The position numbers and the translations under genes were made by a program. A stretch of DNA of 64,000 bases from Paenibacillus sp. AN1007. Its GTDB lineage: Bacteria; Bacillota; Bacilli; Paenibacillales; Paenibacillaceae. Below, piece by piece: positions 15,826 through 24,539 of this stretch (positions are counted from its first letter, which is position 1; each line of letters opens with the position of its first letter). The notes under the pieces are model-generated. The model ran no database searches. It saw nothing but the letters and a program-made list of their open reading frames with translations, and was not told the origin of the DNA. The stretch covers positions 1,451,501 to 1,515,500 of the forward strand of contig NZ_CP159992.1 of NCBI RefSeq assembly GCF_040702995.1, written 5' to 3'.

Positions 15826-16431
15826 CTAAGGACGCCGAGGATCGATAATGGAATCGTCGGAACCCTCCACATAAGCATCGAATTCTTCAATCCCTTGTTC
15901 CAGAATGAGATCGGCTTCATGTGCAGTGATTGGAATGACCCACAACAGGGGAACCGTCTCATGGCCCGTGTATATCTGTTCAAGAGCTTCGTTTTCTCCC
16001 CTCAATTCATCGATTAAGAGGGCATCTGCATTCCATTCTACAGGTGCTAATGCACTTGATTTCATCACACGGGGGGTGACGGAATTCGGTACATTTTCGA
16101 TATGATGTGTGATCAAATCTGCAAGGTAGCTGTTGACCCGATCTGCCGTTACACCGCCTAGATCCGATTGCAGCGCAAGCATCCACTCTGCAGCGACTGA
16201 TTCCCCTGAAGGCCGGATGGCTTGAGACAAGCCTACAGTAACAAAGCGAGAGATACCGGACTGCATCGCTTCAGGAAAAAAGTAAATTTCCACATGAATG
16301 TTTCGATCTGCTTTGGAAAGTACCATTCTGCTCTCAGGCATGCCCCATTCATTCATATAGGTTCCGAGAAGAAATGTTCTTCGGATATCCAGTGATAACC
16401 GTTTTTCGTTTGAAAGCTGTTCATAGGTCAT
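15826..16431 (-). CDS. Suppressor-of-fused (SUFU) domain protein
   Basis: A 201-residue cytoplasmic protein. The C-terminal segment VPLLWVIPITAHEADLILEQGIEEFD is the hallmark of the bacterial SUFU domain, and the preceding HVEIYFFPEAM and RFVTVGLSQAIRP strands fit the same fold. SUFU proteins in bacteria are often immunity-like or otherwise stand-alone factors of unknown role. No toxin gene is adjacent here. ATG 16431 follows AGGAGG; an upstream in-frame ATG at 16452 is unsupported. The gene converges with the unknown gene at 15091. Confidence 0.83.
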   Translation of the reverse strand: MTYEQLSNEKRLSLDIRRTFLLGTYMNEWGMPESRMVLSKADRNIHVEIYFFPEAMQSGISRFVTVGLSQAIRPSGESVAAEWMLALQSDLGGVTADRVNSYLADLITHHIENVPNSVTPRVMKSSALAPVEWNADALLIDELRGENEALEQIYTGHETVPLLWVIPITAHEADLILEQGIEEFDAYVEGSDDSIIDPRRP

Positions 16432-16639
16432 TTGCAAGCCCCTCCTGATCATGATTTGCTCCTCTTCCTAATAATAACGTATTTTATGAAAATACGATGA
16501 ACACATTTGCAGAACGAGGCGTTTTCTCGCTGCAGGAAGGGTATGCGGGGTTCACTTTCATACATAAAACCGTTAAAATGAGTGTATTGTTGAGATTTTT
16601 TTTCAATAAAATTAATTGGAGCAAAGGATGGAGGACCAG

Positions 16640-18049
16640 ATGACAAAACAACAAATCGGCGTAATCGGCCTGGCAGTCATGGGTAAAAATTTGGCCTTTA
16701 ATATTGAAAGCAGAGGATTTTCAGTATCGGTATTTAACCGTTCGCCTGAGAAAACACATGACCTGCTGAAAGAAGCCGAAGGCAGAAACCTGACAGGTAC
16801 ATTCTCCATTGAAGAATTCGTAGCCTCCCTGGAATCCCCGCGCAAGATTCTGATCATGGTGCAGGCAGGTAAAGCCACAGATGCAACGATCGAGCAGCTT
16901 CTGCCTCACCTGGATGAAGGCGACATCATCATCGACGGCGGAAATGCATACTTCCCTGATACGGTTCGCCGCAGCAAAGAGCTGGAGGACAAAGGCATTC
17001 GCTTTATCGGTACAGGCGTATCCGGCGGCGAAGAAGGCGCACTGAAAGGCCCTTCCATTATGCCTGGCGGACAAGAAAGTGCTTATAAACTGGTAGAACC
17101 GATTCTCACGGCGATTTCGGCCAAAGTCAGTGACGACCCATGCTGTACATATATCGGACCAGACGGTGCCGGACACTACGTGAAAATGGTACATAACGGC
17201 ATTGAATACGGTGACATGCAGTTAATCGGAGAAGCGTATCATTTGCTGAAATCGGTACTGAACGTATCGGTAGAGGAGCTGCATGAAATCTTCACAGAGT
17301 GGAACCAGGGAGAACTTGACAGCTATCTGATCGAAATTACAGCGGATATCTTCTCCAAATACGATCCGGAAACAGGCAAACCGATGGTGGATGTCATTCT
17401 GGATGCAGCTGGACAAAAAGGAACAGGCAAATGGACAAGCCAAAGCGCGCTGGATCTCGGCGTACCTTTGTCCATGATTACGGAATCCGTATTCTCCCGT
17501 TTCTTGTCTGCGATGAAAGACGAGCGGATCGCTGCAAGCAAAATCCTGAACGGACCTAAAGCAGAAACATTCTCCGGTGACAAAAAAGCATTTATCGAGA
17601 GCGTGCGCAAAGCGCTGTTCGCAAGTAAAATCGTATCTTATGCGCAGGGTTTCGCACAGATGCGTGCTGCATCTGACGAATACGGCTGGGATCTGAAATA
17701 CGGTAACATCGCCATGATCTTCCGCGGTGGCTGTATCATCCGTTCGCAGTTCCTGCAAAACATCAAGGAAGCTTACGACAAAGACGCAGCTCTGAAAAAC
17801 CTGCTGCTTGATCCATACTTCCAAAACATTGTGGAATCCTATCAGGATGCATGGCGTGAAGTGGTGGCCGCTGCGGTAAAACAAGGCATTCCGGTGCCTG
17901 GCTTCTCCAGCGCATTGTCCTACTACGACAGCTACCGCACAGAGCGTTTGCCAGCAAACCTGCTGCAGGCGCAGCGTGACTACTTCGGTGCACACACGTT
18001 CAAACGTGTGGACAAAGAAGGAAGCTTCCACCACAACTGGATGGAGTAA
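16640..18049 (+). CDS. gndA: 6-phosphogluconate dehydrogenase, decarboxylating
   Basis: A 469-residue enzyme that oxidises and decarboxylates 6-phosphogluconate to ribulose 5-phosphate with NADP+ in the pentose phosphate pathway. The Rossmann loop [16 protein letters not shown] opens the protein. [33 protein letters not shown] and [14 protein letters not shown], with the catalytic Lys and the substrate-binding residues, follow in the standard order. The length is normal. ATG 16640 follows GGAGG. It stands alone with its own terminator. Confidence 0.96.
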   Translation: MTKQQIGVIGLAVMGKNLAFNIESRGFSVSVFNRSPEKTHDLLKEAEGRNLTGTFSIEEFVASLESPRKILIMVQAGKATDATIEQLLPHLDEGDIIIDGGNAYFPDTVRRSKELEDKGIRFIGTGVSGGEEGALKGPSIMPGGQESAYKLVEPILTAISAKVSDDPCCTYIGPDGAGHYVKMVHNGIEYGDMQLIGEAYHLLKSVLNVSVEELHEIFTEWNQGELDSYLIEITADIFSKYDPETGKPMVDVILDAAGQKGTGKWTSQSALDLGVPLSMITESVFSRFLSAMKDERIAASKILNGPKAETFSGDKKAFIESVRKALFASKIVSYAQGFAQMRAASDEYGWDLKYGNIAMIFRGGCIIRSQFLQNIKEAYDKDAALKNLLLDPYFQNIVESYQDAWREVVAAAVKQGIPVPGFSSALSYYDSYRTERLPANLLQAQRDYFGAHTFKRVDKEGSFHHNWME

Positions 18050-18065
18050 ACTTCTACGAATGAAC

Positions 18066-18120
18066 AGAGGGACTTGGCAGTGCCGGGAGGATGCGGCACT
18101 TCAAGTCCCTCTTTCATTTT
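18066..18120 (+). terminator. Terminator after gndA
   Basis: AGAGGGACTTG and CAAGTCCCTCT form an eleven-base stem enclosing a second small hairpin (TGCCG/CGGCA), followed by a T-rich tail. Confidence 0.88.
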
Positions 18121-18270
18121 GAGATAACAACCGCCCAATGAGCCCGCATATGCAGGATAGATGCTTCGATGGAAAGCTCGCTGCAGACATGGCCTTCCCC
18201 CGTTCGCAGGGCTGTGTTATGATAGGACAAAAGTGCTCATGAAATGCTTGAATTAAAGGAGTGTACACCC

Positions 18271-18780
18271 TTGAGCAAGTCTAAAAATATTATTCTCATC
18301 GGCATGATGGGGACTGGGAAGTCAACCGTCGCTGACATGCTGTCACGCGAACTGGGATACACGTTAATTGACGTAGATGCCGCGGTTGAACAGGAGGAAG
18401 GTTGTACGATTCCGGAATTATTTTCCAGTAAAGGCGAGACATATTTCCGTGATGCGGAGAGCCGGATGCTGTGTTCGATGCTGGAGAATGATTCACAGGT
18501 CATTGCAACTGGAGGCGGCGTTGTGCTTCGCATGGAGAATTGTGAAGCGATGGCAGCGAATGGCTGGGTTGTTGCGCTAACGGCAGATCCCGAGGTTATT
18601 GTGGAACGGGTGAGCGGCTGTGATAACCGACCCCTGCTTGCAGGCAATGCGGAGGAACGGATTCGGACAATTATGGAAGAACGCAAAGATGCATATCGGT
18701 TTGCACATTACACAGTGGATACAACCGCGCTGTCTGCGGCTGAAGTGACTCATTTAATTTTAGCGCATTACCGCGTCTAA
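18271..18780 (+). CDS. aroK: Shikimate kinase
   Basis: A 169-residue P-loop kinase that phosphorylates shikimate in aromatic amino acid synthesis. Walker A is GMMGTGKST (11-19, Lys17). LIDVDAAVE carries the shikimate-binding Asp, FR..E follows in YFRDAES, and ATGGGVVLR is the GGGxV motif. NRPLL is the lid Arg region. I chose TTG 18271 because AAAGGAG lies nine bases upstream; ATG 18244 is in frame but unsupported. It is near aroA on the same strand, separated by an opposing rhodanese gene. Confidence 0.93.
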   Translation: MSKSKNIILIGMMGTGKSTVADMLSRELGYTLIDVDAAVEQEEGCTIPELFSSKGETYFRDAESRMLCSMLENDSQVIATGGGVVLRMENCEAMAANGWVVALTADPEVIVERVSGCDNRPLLAGNAEERIRTIMEERKDAYRFAHYTVDTTALSAAEVTHLILAHYRV

Positions 18781-18831
18781 GCTTGTGATTAGCGAAGTTA
18801 AATAGATGAAGGCAGGAAGTGAAAACATATC

Positions 18832-18853
18832 AAAAACGGGCCAGATGGCCCGC
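18832..18853 (-). terminator. Terminator of the rhodanese gene
   Basis: CGGGCC and GGCCCG form a stem with an ATCT loop; read on the minus strand it ends in TTTTT. Confidence 0.7.
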
Positions 18854-18934
18854 TTTGAAATGTAAGGGTGTTAGGGTGATCATGTAAAGTGTAACGCTTT
18901 GAAAGGATCGCCGCCTTTTACATTAACCCTGTTT

Positions 18935-19240
18935 TCAGTTTTCCTGCTGCCACTGCAGCATACCGCCGACCATATTCGTACAGCCGTCGTATCCAAGCTG
19001 CTGCAGATATTCACAAGCTCGTTCACTGCGGTAACCGCTGCGGCAAATCAGAATGATTTCGCCTGATTTGTCAATCTCGGATAAACGATCTGGAATCTGT
19101 CCCAGCGGAATGTGTTTGGCACCATCGATCATGCCCTGCGCGACTTCTTCGTCTTCGCGGACGTCTATCATCTGCAGCTTCTCCCCTGCCTGTAAACGGC
19201 GGCGAAGCTCGGATGTTTGAATTTCAGCTATTTGTGTCAT
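18935..19240 (-). CDS. Single-domain rhodanese (sulfurtransferase)
   Basis: A 101-residue rhodanese fold protein. The active-site loop is CRSGYRS with Cys66 as persulfide carrier, and the upstream MIDVREDEE and the AKHIPLGQIP strand are canonical. Six-residue CRSGxR loops act on small thiols or sulfur-transfer partners. Its partner is unknown. It lies on the opposite strand between aroK and aroA, whose promoters it faces on one side. Confidence 0.92.
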   Translation of the reverse strand: MTQIAEIQTSELRRRLQAGEKLQMIDVREDEEVAQGMIDGAKHIPLGQIPDRLSEIDKSGEIILICRSGYRSERACEYLQQLGYDGCTNMVGGMLQWQQEN

Positions 19241-19358
19241 ATTCAGGTCCTCTTTTCTATATGGACTTAACGCCTATAATGATACCCAAGCGATACAGGG
19301 GATGTCAATTTGGCCTTAACAACCTCACTAATACGATCAACGAAGGAGAGTATCATTC

Positions 19359-20654
19359 ATGGACGTTATTGTTAACCCTACCCCTAATCTGAGCGGAGAA
19401 ATTGGAGCTTTGTCTTCCAAAAACTATACGACTCGTTACCTGCTTGCTGCTGCGCTGGCGGAGGGAACCAGTACCATTCATTTTCCGGCTCACAGTGAGG
19501 ACAGTGATGCGATGCGCAGATGCATTCGTGATCTGGGCGCTGTGCTGGAGGAGGATGACAGCAAAATTGTAATCCAAGGTTTTGGCAGCCGTCCTCGGGA
19601 TGTGCGCGAATTAAACGTTGGCAATGCTGGCGCCGTACTTCGATTCCTGATGGGCGTTACTGCGCTTTGCCCGGATGTTACGTTCGTGAATACGTACCCC
19701 GATTCTCTCGGTAAACGACCGCATGACGATCTGATTGATGCACTTGGCCAAATGGGCGTACAGGTAGAGCATCAGCAGGGGCGCCTGCCGATCACGATTA
19801 AGGGCGGCCAAGCCAAAGGCGGGCATATCCGTGTGTCGGGCTCGGTAAGCTCTCAATATTTGAGCGCACTGCTGTTTGTGACCCCTATGCTTGCTGAAGA
19901 CAGCACAATCGAGGTGCTCAACGATCTGAAATCAAAAGTAGTCATCGGACAGACTCTTGAGGTGCTTGAACAAGCGGGTATTGTCATTCACGCAAGTGAC
20001 GACTACATGTCATTCCGTGTACCTGGCGGACAAGCTTACAAACCCACAACGTACACCGTTCAAGGGGATTACCCAGGTTCGGCTGCTGTACTTGCTGCCG
20101 CAGCGGTCACACAGTCTGATGTGAAAATTCTCCGATTGATGGAGCAGAGCAAACAGGGGGAGCGTGCCATCGTTGACGTACTTCGTATGATGGAAGTGCC
20201 GCTCACTCATGAGAATGATGTTGTTCACGTCCGGGGAAACGGCAGATTAAAGGCAGTTGAATTCGACGGAGATGCGGCTACTGACGCTGTATTGGCCATG
20301 GTAGCAGCGGCTGTATTTGCGGAAGGCACGTCACGGTTTTATAATGTAGAGAACCTGCGCTACAAGGAATGTGACCGGATAACGGATTATTTGAATGAAC
20401 TGCGGAAGGCAGGAGCGAACGTCGAGGAACGTCAGGCCGAGATTATCGTACACGGGCGTCCGGAAGGTGTTGAGGGCGGCGTTGAGATTAATGCTCACTA
20501 TGACCATCGTGTCATTATGGCGCTTACTGTCGTGGGTCTGCGTGCCAAACAACCGCTTCGTATCCGGGATGCACACCATGTAGCGAAGTCATATCCGCAA
20601 TATTTTGATCATTTGCAGGCGCTTGGCGCCTCGGTTCAGTGGGTAAAAGAGTAA
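19359..20654 (+). CDS. aroA: EPSP synthase, divergent type
   Basis: A 431-residue protein that would join shikimate-3-phosphate and PEP in the aromatic pathway. The two-domain EPSP synthase pattern is clear: an N-terminal Lys/Arg group (SSKNYTTR, Lys21 and Arg26), SSQYLSALL, DAVLAMVAAAVFAEG with the central Asp, LRYKECDRI, DHRVIMAL and SYPQYFDHL. The PEP/glyphosate loop is unusual: GNAGAVLRF at 88-96 instead of GNAGTAMRP, so Ala replaces Thr and Phe replaces Pro. The neighbour aroK supports the role. A paralogue with another role in the enolpyruvyl transferase family is the alternative. Confidence 0.87.
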   Translation: MDVIVNPTPNLSGEIGALSSKNYTTRYLLAAALAEGTSTIHFPAHSEDSDAMRRCIRDLGAVLEEDDSKIVIQGFGSRPRDVRELNVGNAGAVLRFLMGVTALCPDVTFVNTYPDSLGKRPHDDLIDALGQMGVQVEHQQGRLPITIKGGQAKGGHIRVSGSVSSQYLSALLFVTPMLAEDSTIEVLNDLKSKVVIGQTLEVLEQAGIVIHASDDYMSFRVPGGQAYKPTTYTVQGDYPGSAAVLAAAAVTQSDVKILRLMEQSKQGERAIVDVLRMMEVPLTHENDVVHVRGNGRLKAVEFDGDAATDAVLAMVAAAVFAEGTSRFYNVENLRYKECDRITDYLNELRKAGANVEERQAEIIVHGRPEGVEGGVEINAHYDHRVIMALTVVGLRAKQPLRIRDAHHVAKSYPQYFDHLQALGASVQWVKE

Positions 20655-20690
20655 ATTAACACGTTAAGCAGAAAAGGATGGTGCTTGAAC

Positions 20691-21125
20691 ATGGAATTTA
20701 ACAACCCTACTCGCGAAGAAATTGGACACATTTTGCGCAATGCAGGCAGCATTGCTGTTGTTGGCTTATCAGACAAATCAGATCGTACCTCGTATATGGT
20801 TGCTGAGGCGATGCAGAGCAGGGGCTACCGCATTATCCCTGTTAATCCGCAGGCACAGGGGGAGATTCTTGGCGAGAAGGTGTATGCCTCACTCGCAGAT
20901 ATCCCGGAGCCGGTTGACATTGTTAATGTGTTTCGGCGTGAAGAGTTCTGTGCCGAAGTTGCTCGTGAAGCTGCAGCGATCAAGGCGAATGTGCTATGGC
21001 TCCAGCTGGGCATTCACAACGATGAGGCTGTTCAGATTGCCGCTGAGAACGGTATGACGGCGGTAACCAATCGCTGTATCAAAGTAGAAGATTCCATCGT
21101 TCTACGCGGCGCTGGGCGCGGCTAA
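20691..21125 (+). CDS. CoA-binding domain protein (YneT/YccU family)
   Basis: A 144-residue Rossmann-like protein. SIAVVGLSDKSDRTSYMVAEAMQSRGY is the nucleotide-binding start, RIIPVNPQA follows, then IVNVFRREE and the closing VTNRCIKVE. These match the stand-alone CoA_binding family (B. subtilis YneT, E. coli YccU), which has no firmly assigned function. It follows aroA by only about 36 bases and probably shares its transcript. TTG 20685 is an equally plausible start. Confidence 0.9.
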   Translation: MEFNNPTREEIGHILRNAGSIAVVGLSDKSDRTSYMVAEAMQSRGYRIIPVNPQAQGEILGEKVYASLADIPEPVDIVNVFRREEFCAEVAREAAAIKANVLWLQLGIHNDEAVQIAAENGMTAVTNRCIKVEDSIVLRGAGRG

Positions 21126-21188
21126 AAGGCCGTGCTGTCGTCATGAATTTGTTTATGGCATCGCATATTCAACTTAGGATTAATGAGC

Positions 21189-21220
21189 ATCCCGTGACTT
21201 TTCAAAATCACGGGATTTTT
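21189..21220 (+). terminator. Terminator after the aroA operon
   Basis: ATCCCGTGA and TCACGGGAT form a nine-base stem followed by TTTTT. Confidence 0.88.
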
Positions 21221-21272
21221 CATGTTCAGCGTAGTAAAATGAGGTTGAAAATATAAGGAGGATGGAATACAG

Positions 21273-22553
21273 ATGAGAAGGTGTTTTAAAAAAGCAGTCA
21301 TGCTGCTGCTTGTTGTTGTATGTGCAGCAGCTTTACGACTAGAGGCCCCCGTTTATGCAGCGAATGAAGCGATTCATGCAACGGATGTGTGGACAAGTCA
21401 ATCACTTTTCGCTGCACCTGCCAAGAAGCCAGAAGTGAAATGGGGATTGGATTTTAAAAATTATGTACGACACTTGGTTGTGGATTCTAAAGGCACGCTC
21501 TATGTGATTTCACATCATTTTGGTCATCCGTTATTGACGGCCGTCACACCACAAGGCAAAGTGAAGTGGGCTAAACGATTAGAACATATTAATAGCATAT
21601 CAGACATGTATTTGTACAATGACAGTTCTCTGGTTATTCTTGGTAATGATATTCCCGAACGAGGTAGGAGTTCAGAGGATTTTGGAACGACGAGTATATC
21701 GAACTACACATTAAACGGAGAACAGATCTGGGAGAAAAGATACAAGGATTACACAGCTAATTATAACGTGGATGTTAGTAAGGATGGAGTTATTATTTTT
21801 ACGGCTTCTTATGTACAAGTTATACATAACAATAAGCCTATAAGTCAGGGAGAAGATATTAAAGAAGAGAAAAGATTGATCGGCGTTAATATGGACGGCA
21901 GTGAGAAGTTTAACAGTCTTCTTGGAACAGAGATCAATTTAAGTCCTTTTTTTGTTGTCTCTGACCCAATCTTTGTTAAGGATCGGATTTTTTTGACCTT
22001 GTCCTCCTTAAGCAGTATCAGAGAGAAAGGCAGAGTGAAATCAGGTGAATTGATTCAATACAACCTAGAGGGTAAAAAAATATCAGGTACCCGGTATACA
22101 GGGGAGAATCTTCAGAGTCCGATTTATGATAATCATCAGATTTATGTGGTGGGAAACGATGACCTTCATATTTTTGATGCTCAGGGTAAGCTGAAGAAAA
22201 CCGTTAAGGGAGGTTTCCAAAGTACAAGTAACTCACTTGCCCCTTCAATCAGCAAGCAAGGTGACGTCATATTTGGAACAAATATTTATCATGCCCTGAG
22301 CAAGAAAGTAACCAGTTTTAACAAAGAGAATCAAACCTATTTTACCAGTGAACCCATTATTGATCGTAACGGCAATCTAATCTATCATTACAAAAACTAT
22401 GCTAAAAATATAAACGTTCTGGTTTCCATGAAACTAGCCACATCCAAAATCAATTGGAAAATAAATATTAATCATAATTTAGGCGACCAGTGGCTAATTT
22501 CAAGGGATGGAACAATATATGTAACTGGAACTAAACTGCTGGCTATCCGATAA
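21273..22553 (+). CDS. Secreted PQQ-like beta-propeller protein
   Basis: A 426-residue protein with an N-terminal signal peptide (hydrophobic 7-24, cleavage near YAANEA). The rest consists of repeated short beta units with an aromatic/Gly pattern (VKWGLDF..., GTLYVIS, GKVKWAKRL, GEQIWEKRY, GNLIYHY), as in PQQ-like seven- or eight-bladed propellers. No catalytic residues are evident, so a binding or scaffold role outside the cell is likely. Its base composition is lower in GC than that of flanking genes. GGAGGATG precedes the ATG. It is monocistronic. Confidence 0.78.
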   Translation: MRRCFKKAVMLLLVVVCAAALRLEAPVYAANEAIHATDVWTSQSLFAAPAKKPEVKWGLDFKNYVRHLVVDSKGTLYVISHHFGHPLLTAVTPQGKVKWAKRLEHINSISDMYLYNDSSLVILGNDIPERGRSSEDFGTTSISNYTLNGEQIWEKRYKDYTANYNVDVSKDGVIIFTASYVQVIHNNKPISQGEDIKEEKRLIGVNMDGSEKFNSLLGTEINLSPFFVVSDPIFVKDRIFLTLSSLSSIREKGRVKSGELIQYNLEGKKISGTRYTGENLQSPIYDNHQIYVVGNDDLHIFDAQGKLKKTVKGGFQSTSNSLAPSISKQGDVIFGTNIYHALSKKVTSFNKENQTYFTSEPIIDRNGNLIYHYKNYAKNINVLVSMKLATSKINWKININHNLGDQWLISRDGTIYVTGTKLLAIR

Positions 22554-22578
22554 AAATGTAACCTTGTATTCAAAGTGG

Positions 22579-22604
22579 AAAGGGGATTTTCTTCCCCTTT
22601 TTTA
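22579..22604 (+). terminator. Terminator after the beta-propeller gene
   Basis: AAAGGGGA and TCCCCTTT form a stem followed by T residues. Confidence 0.85.
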
Positions 22605-22637
22605 CTTTACAAAACGCGGTGTAAAGCTTACCATCTA
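22605..22637 (+). promoter_or_regulatory. Promoter-like site with inverted repeat before the PTS operon
   Basis: CTTTACA and TGTAAAG form a seven-base inverted repeat with an eight-base spacer (22605-22626). It overlaps TTTACA (22606-22611), a possible -35, and a weak -10 candidate TACCAT lies 17-18 bases further on. The overlap is typical of a repressor operator. It does not match the GlcNAc regulator sites I know (YvoA/DasR type). Confidence 0.45.
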
Positions 22638-22658
22638 GGATAGAAAGGAGAGGTCGCC

Positions 22659-24539
22659 ATGAATTGGCTCGGATCCTTGCAGCAGCTCGGAAGAGCAGTT
22701 ATGCTGCCTACAATGGTCCTTCCCGCTGCAGCTATTTTGCTCAGTGTGGGCAGTCTGCCCTGGAACGCTTGGGGATTGGATATCGTTGGTGAAGTGTCTA
22801 CCGTGGCCGGACACGGTATTTTTTATTTTTTGCCGTATTTGTTCGCAGTCGGCGTGGCGCTCGGACTCTCCAACCAGGCCGGGCAAGCAGGACTTGCAGC
22901 ACTGGCTGGTATTGTCATCTATGATCAGGTTACCCGGAATTTCGGAGATGGTACGGTGCAGCCTGCTTCACTGATTGGAATTATACTCGGTGCATTAGCC
23001 GGTTTAACGCATAATCGGTTTAAAAGCATTAAACTGCCTGAAATCCTTCAGTTTTTCGGGGGCTCAAGGTTTGTTTTGTTAATTGTCGGGCTCTGTTCTG
23101 CCCTTTTTTCCTGTTTTATGTTATGGATAGCTCCCATGCTGCAGCTGGGACTGAACGCGATTGCGACATGGGAATACAGCCTAGGCGGTTTCGGGTTGTT
23201 TATCTATGGCGTGTTATACCGGGTACTGGTTGCCTTCGGACTTCACCATCTGCTCAATAATGTTTTCTGGTTCCAGTTGGGAACCTACGAAACGCCTGGC
23301 GGCAGCATCGTGCAGGGTGATTTGCCGCGATTTTTTGCAGGCGATCCGACTGCCGGATTTTTTATGGCTGGACTGTTCCCCATTATGATGTTTGCTATCC
23401 CTGCCATTGCCTTTGCGATTATTCAGGAGGCCAGGGAAGACCTGAAACCAAAGATCAGGAAAACGTTCCTGACCTCTGCGCTTGTCTGCTTCTTAACTGG
23501 CGTGTCCGAGCAGATTGAGTTTGCTTTTCTCTTCGCGGCGCCATATCTGTTTATTGTACATGCAGTGATGTCCGGGGTGGCCATGTGGCTCAGTTACTGG
23601 CTGGATATAAGGCACGGCTTTTCCTACTCGGCTGGCGTCATAGATTACATACTCAATTTTCATCTGTCTGAGAATGCTTGGAAGCTGATTCCGATTGGCA
23701 TACTATATGGGCTGGTCTATTATTTCCTGTTCCGCTGGGCGATTCGCACGTTCAAGATACCAACACCGGGACGGGAAGAAGGATCGATGCTGGAAGATTG
23801 GGTTGGCAATATCCCGTACCAGGCTCCATTGGTGTTGGAAGCATTGGGCGGGAAAAGCAACATTGTGCAGGTTGAGGCATGTATTACACGCCTGCGCCTG
23901 ACGGTTCACGATGATCGGCTGATTGATACAGGCGCAATGAAAAACCTGGGATCAGCCGGGTTGATCAAACTTGGCGGCGGAAACGTACAGGTGGTATTCG
24001 GTACTTATTCCGAGCTCATTCGGGAAGAAATTGCGAAACTGCTTGAACGTGATCTGCAGCAAGTGCTGTTTGCCGCACCCGTGCAGGGTAAGATGTTGCC
24101 GATTGAAGAGGTGCCGGATCAGATTTTTGCGGCCAAACTGGTTGGAGACGGCGTTGCTTTTGTACCGGAGCGGGGAGAACTGGTGTCGCCTGTCTTTGGA
24201 ACGATTATGCATCTGTATCCAACCATGCACGCCCTGGGTATTTCCACACGGGAGGGGCTGGAGGTCCTGCTGCATATCGGGATCGACACTTCACAGCTGA
24301 AGGGACATTTTGAAGCATTTGTGCAGGAAGGGGACACGGTAGAACCTGGACAACTGCTCATCAAATTTGATCTGGCTGTACTGCGTGAACAGGCGGCATC
24401 ACTCACGACTCCAATGGTTATTACGAACCCGGATCGTGTGAAATCATGGAGTTTTGCTCCATTCAAGCAAGTGAAGAAAGGTCAGGCATCCGTCATGTCC
24501 GTGGTGCTCTATGACAGGAACGTTGGAGGGGTAGAATGA
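22659..24539 (+). CDS. nagE: PTS EIICBA transporter, N-acetylglucosamine type
   Basis: A 626-residue three-domain sugar PTS permease. EIIC occupies about 1-370 and carries the glucose/GlcNAc signatures (LHHLLNNVFWFQLGTYETPGG, GFFMAGLFPIMMFAIPA, FLTGVSEQIEF). EIIB follows with phospho-acceptor Cys408 in EACITRLRLTV. EIIA forms the C-terminus (LVSPVFGTIM... HIGIDT) with active His539. It imports and phosphorylates its sugar at the membrane. The EIIC loops suggest GlcNAc rather than glucose, which is inference. It overlaps the next gene by ATGA and so is translationally coupled to it. Confidence 0.9.
   Translation: MNWLGSLQQLGRAVMLPTMVLPAAAILLSVGSLPWNAWGLDIVGEVSTVAGHGIFYFLPYLFAVGVALGLSNQAGQAGLAALAGIVIYDQVTRNFGDGTVQPASLIGIILGALAGLTHNRFKSIKLPEILQFFGGSRFVLLIVGLCSALFSCFMLWIAPMLQLGLNAIATWEYSLGGFGLFIYGVLYRVLVAFGLHHLLNNVFWFQLGTYETPGGSIVQGDLPRFFAGDPTAGFFMAGLFPIMMFAIPAIAFAIIQEAREDLKPKIRKTFLTSALVCFLTGVSEQIEFAFLFAAPYLFIVHAVMSGVAMWLSYWLDIRHGFSYSAGVIDYILNFHLSENAWKLIPIGILYGLVYYFLFRWAIRTFKIPTPGREEGSMLEDWVGNIPYQAPLVLEALGGKSNIVQVEACITRLRLTVHDDRLIDTGAMKNLGSAGLIKLGGGNVQVVFGTYSELIREEIAKLLERDLQQVLFAAPVQGKMLPIEEVPDQIFAAKLVGDGVAFVPERGELVSPVFGTIMHLYPTMHALGISTREGLEVLLHIGIDTSQLKGHFEAFVQEGDTVEPGQLLIKFDLAVLREQAASLTTPMVITNPDRVKSWSFAPFKQVKKGQASVMSVVLYDRNVGGVE

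Noticed and set aside
17222-18034. Long open frame on the minus strand opposite gndA (270 codons)
   Set aside because: It is the mirror of a certain enzyme gene with strong codon bias; its translation is Cys/Phe/His-rich and has no start signal.
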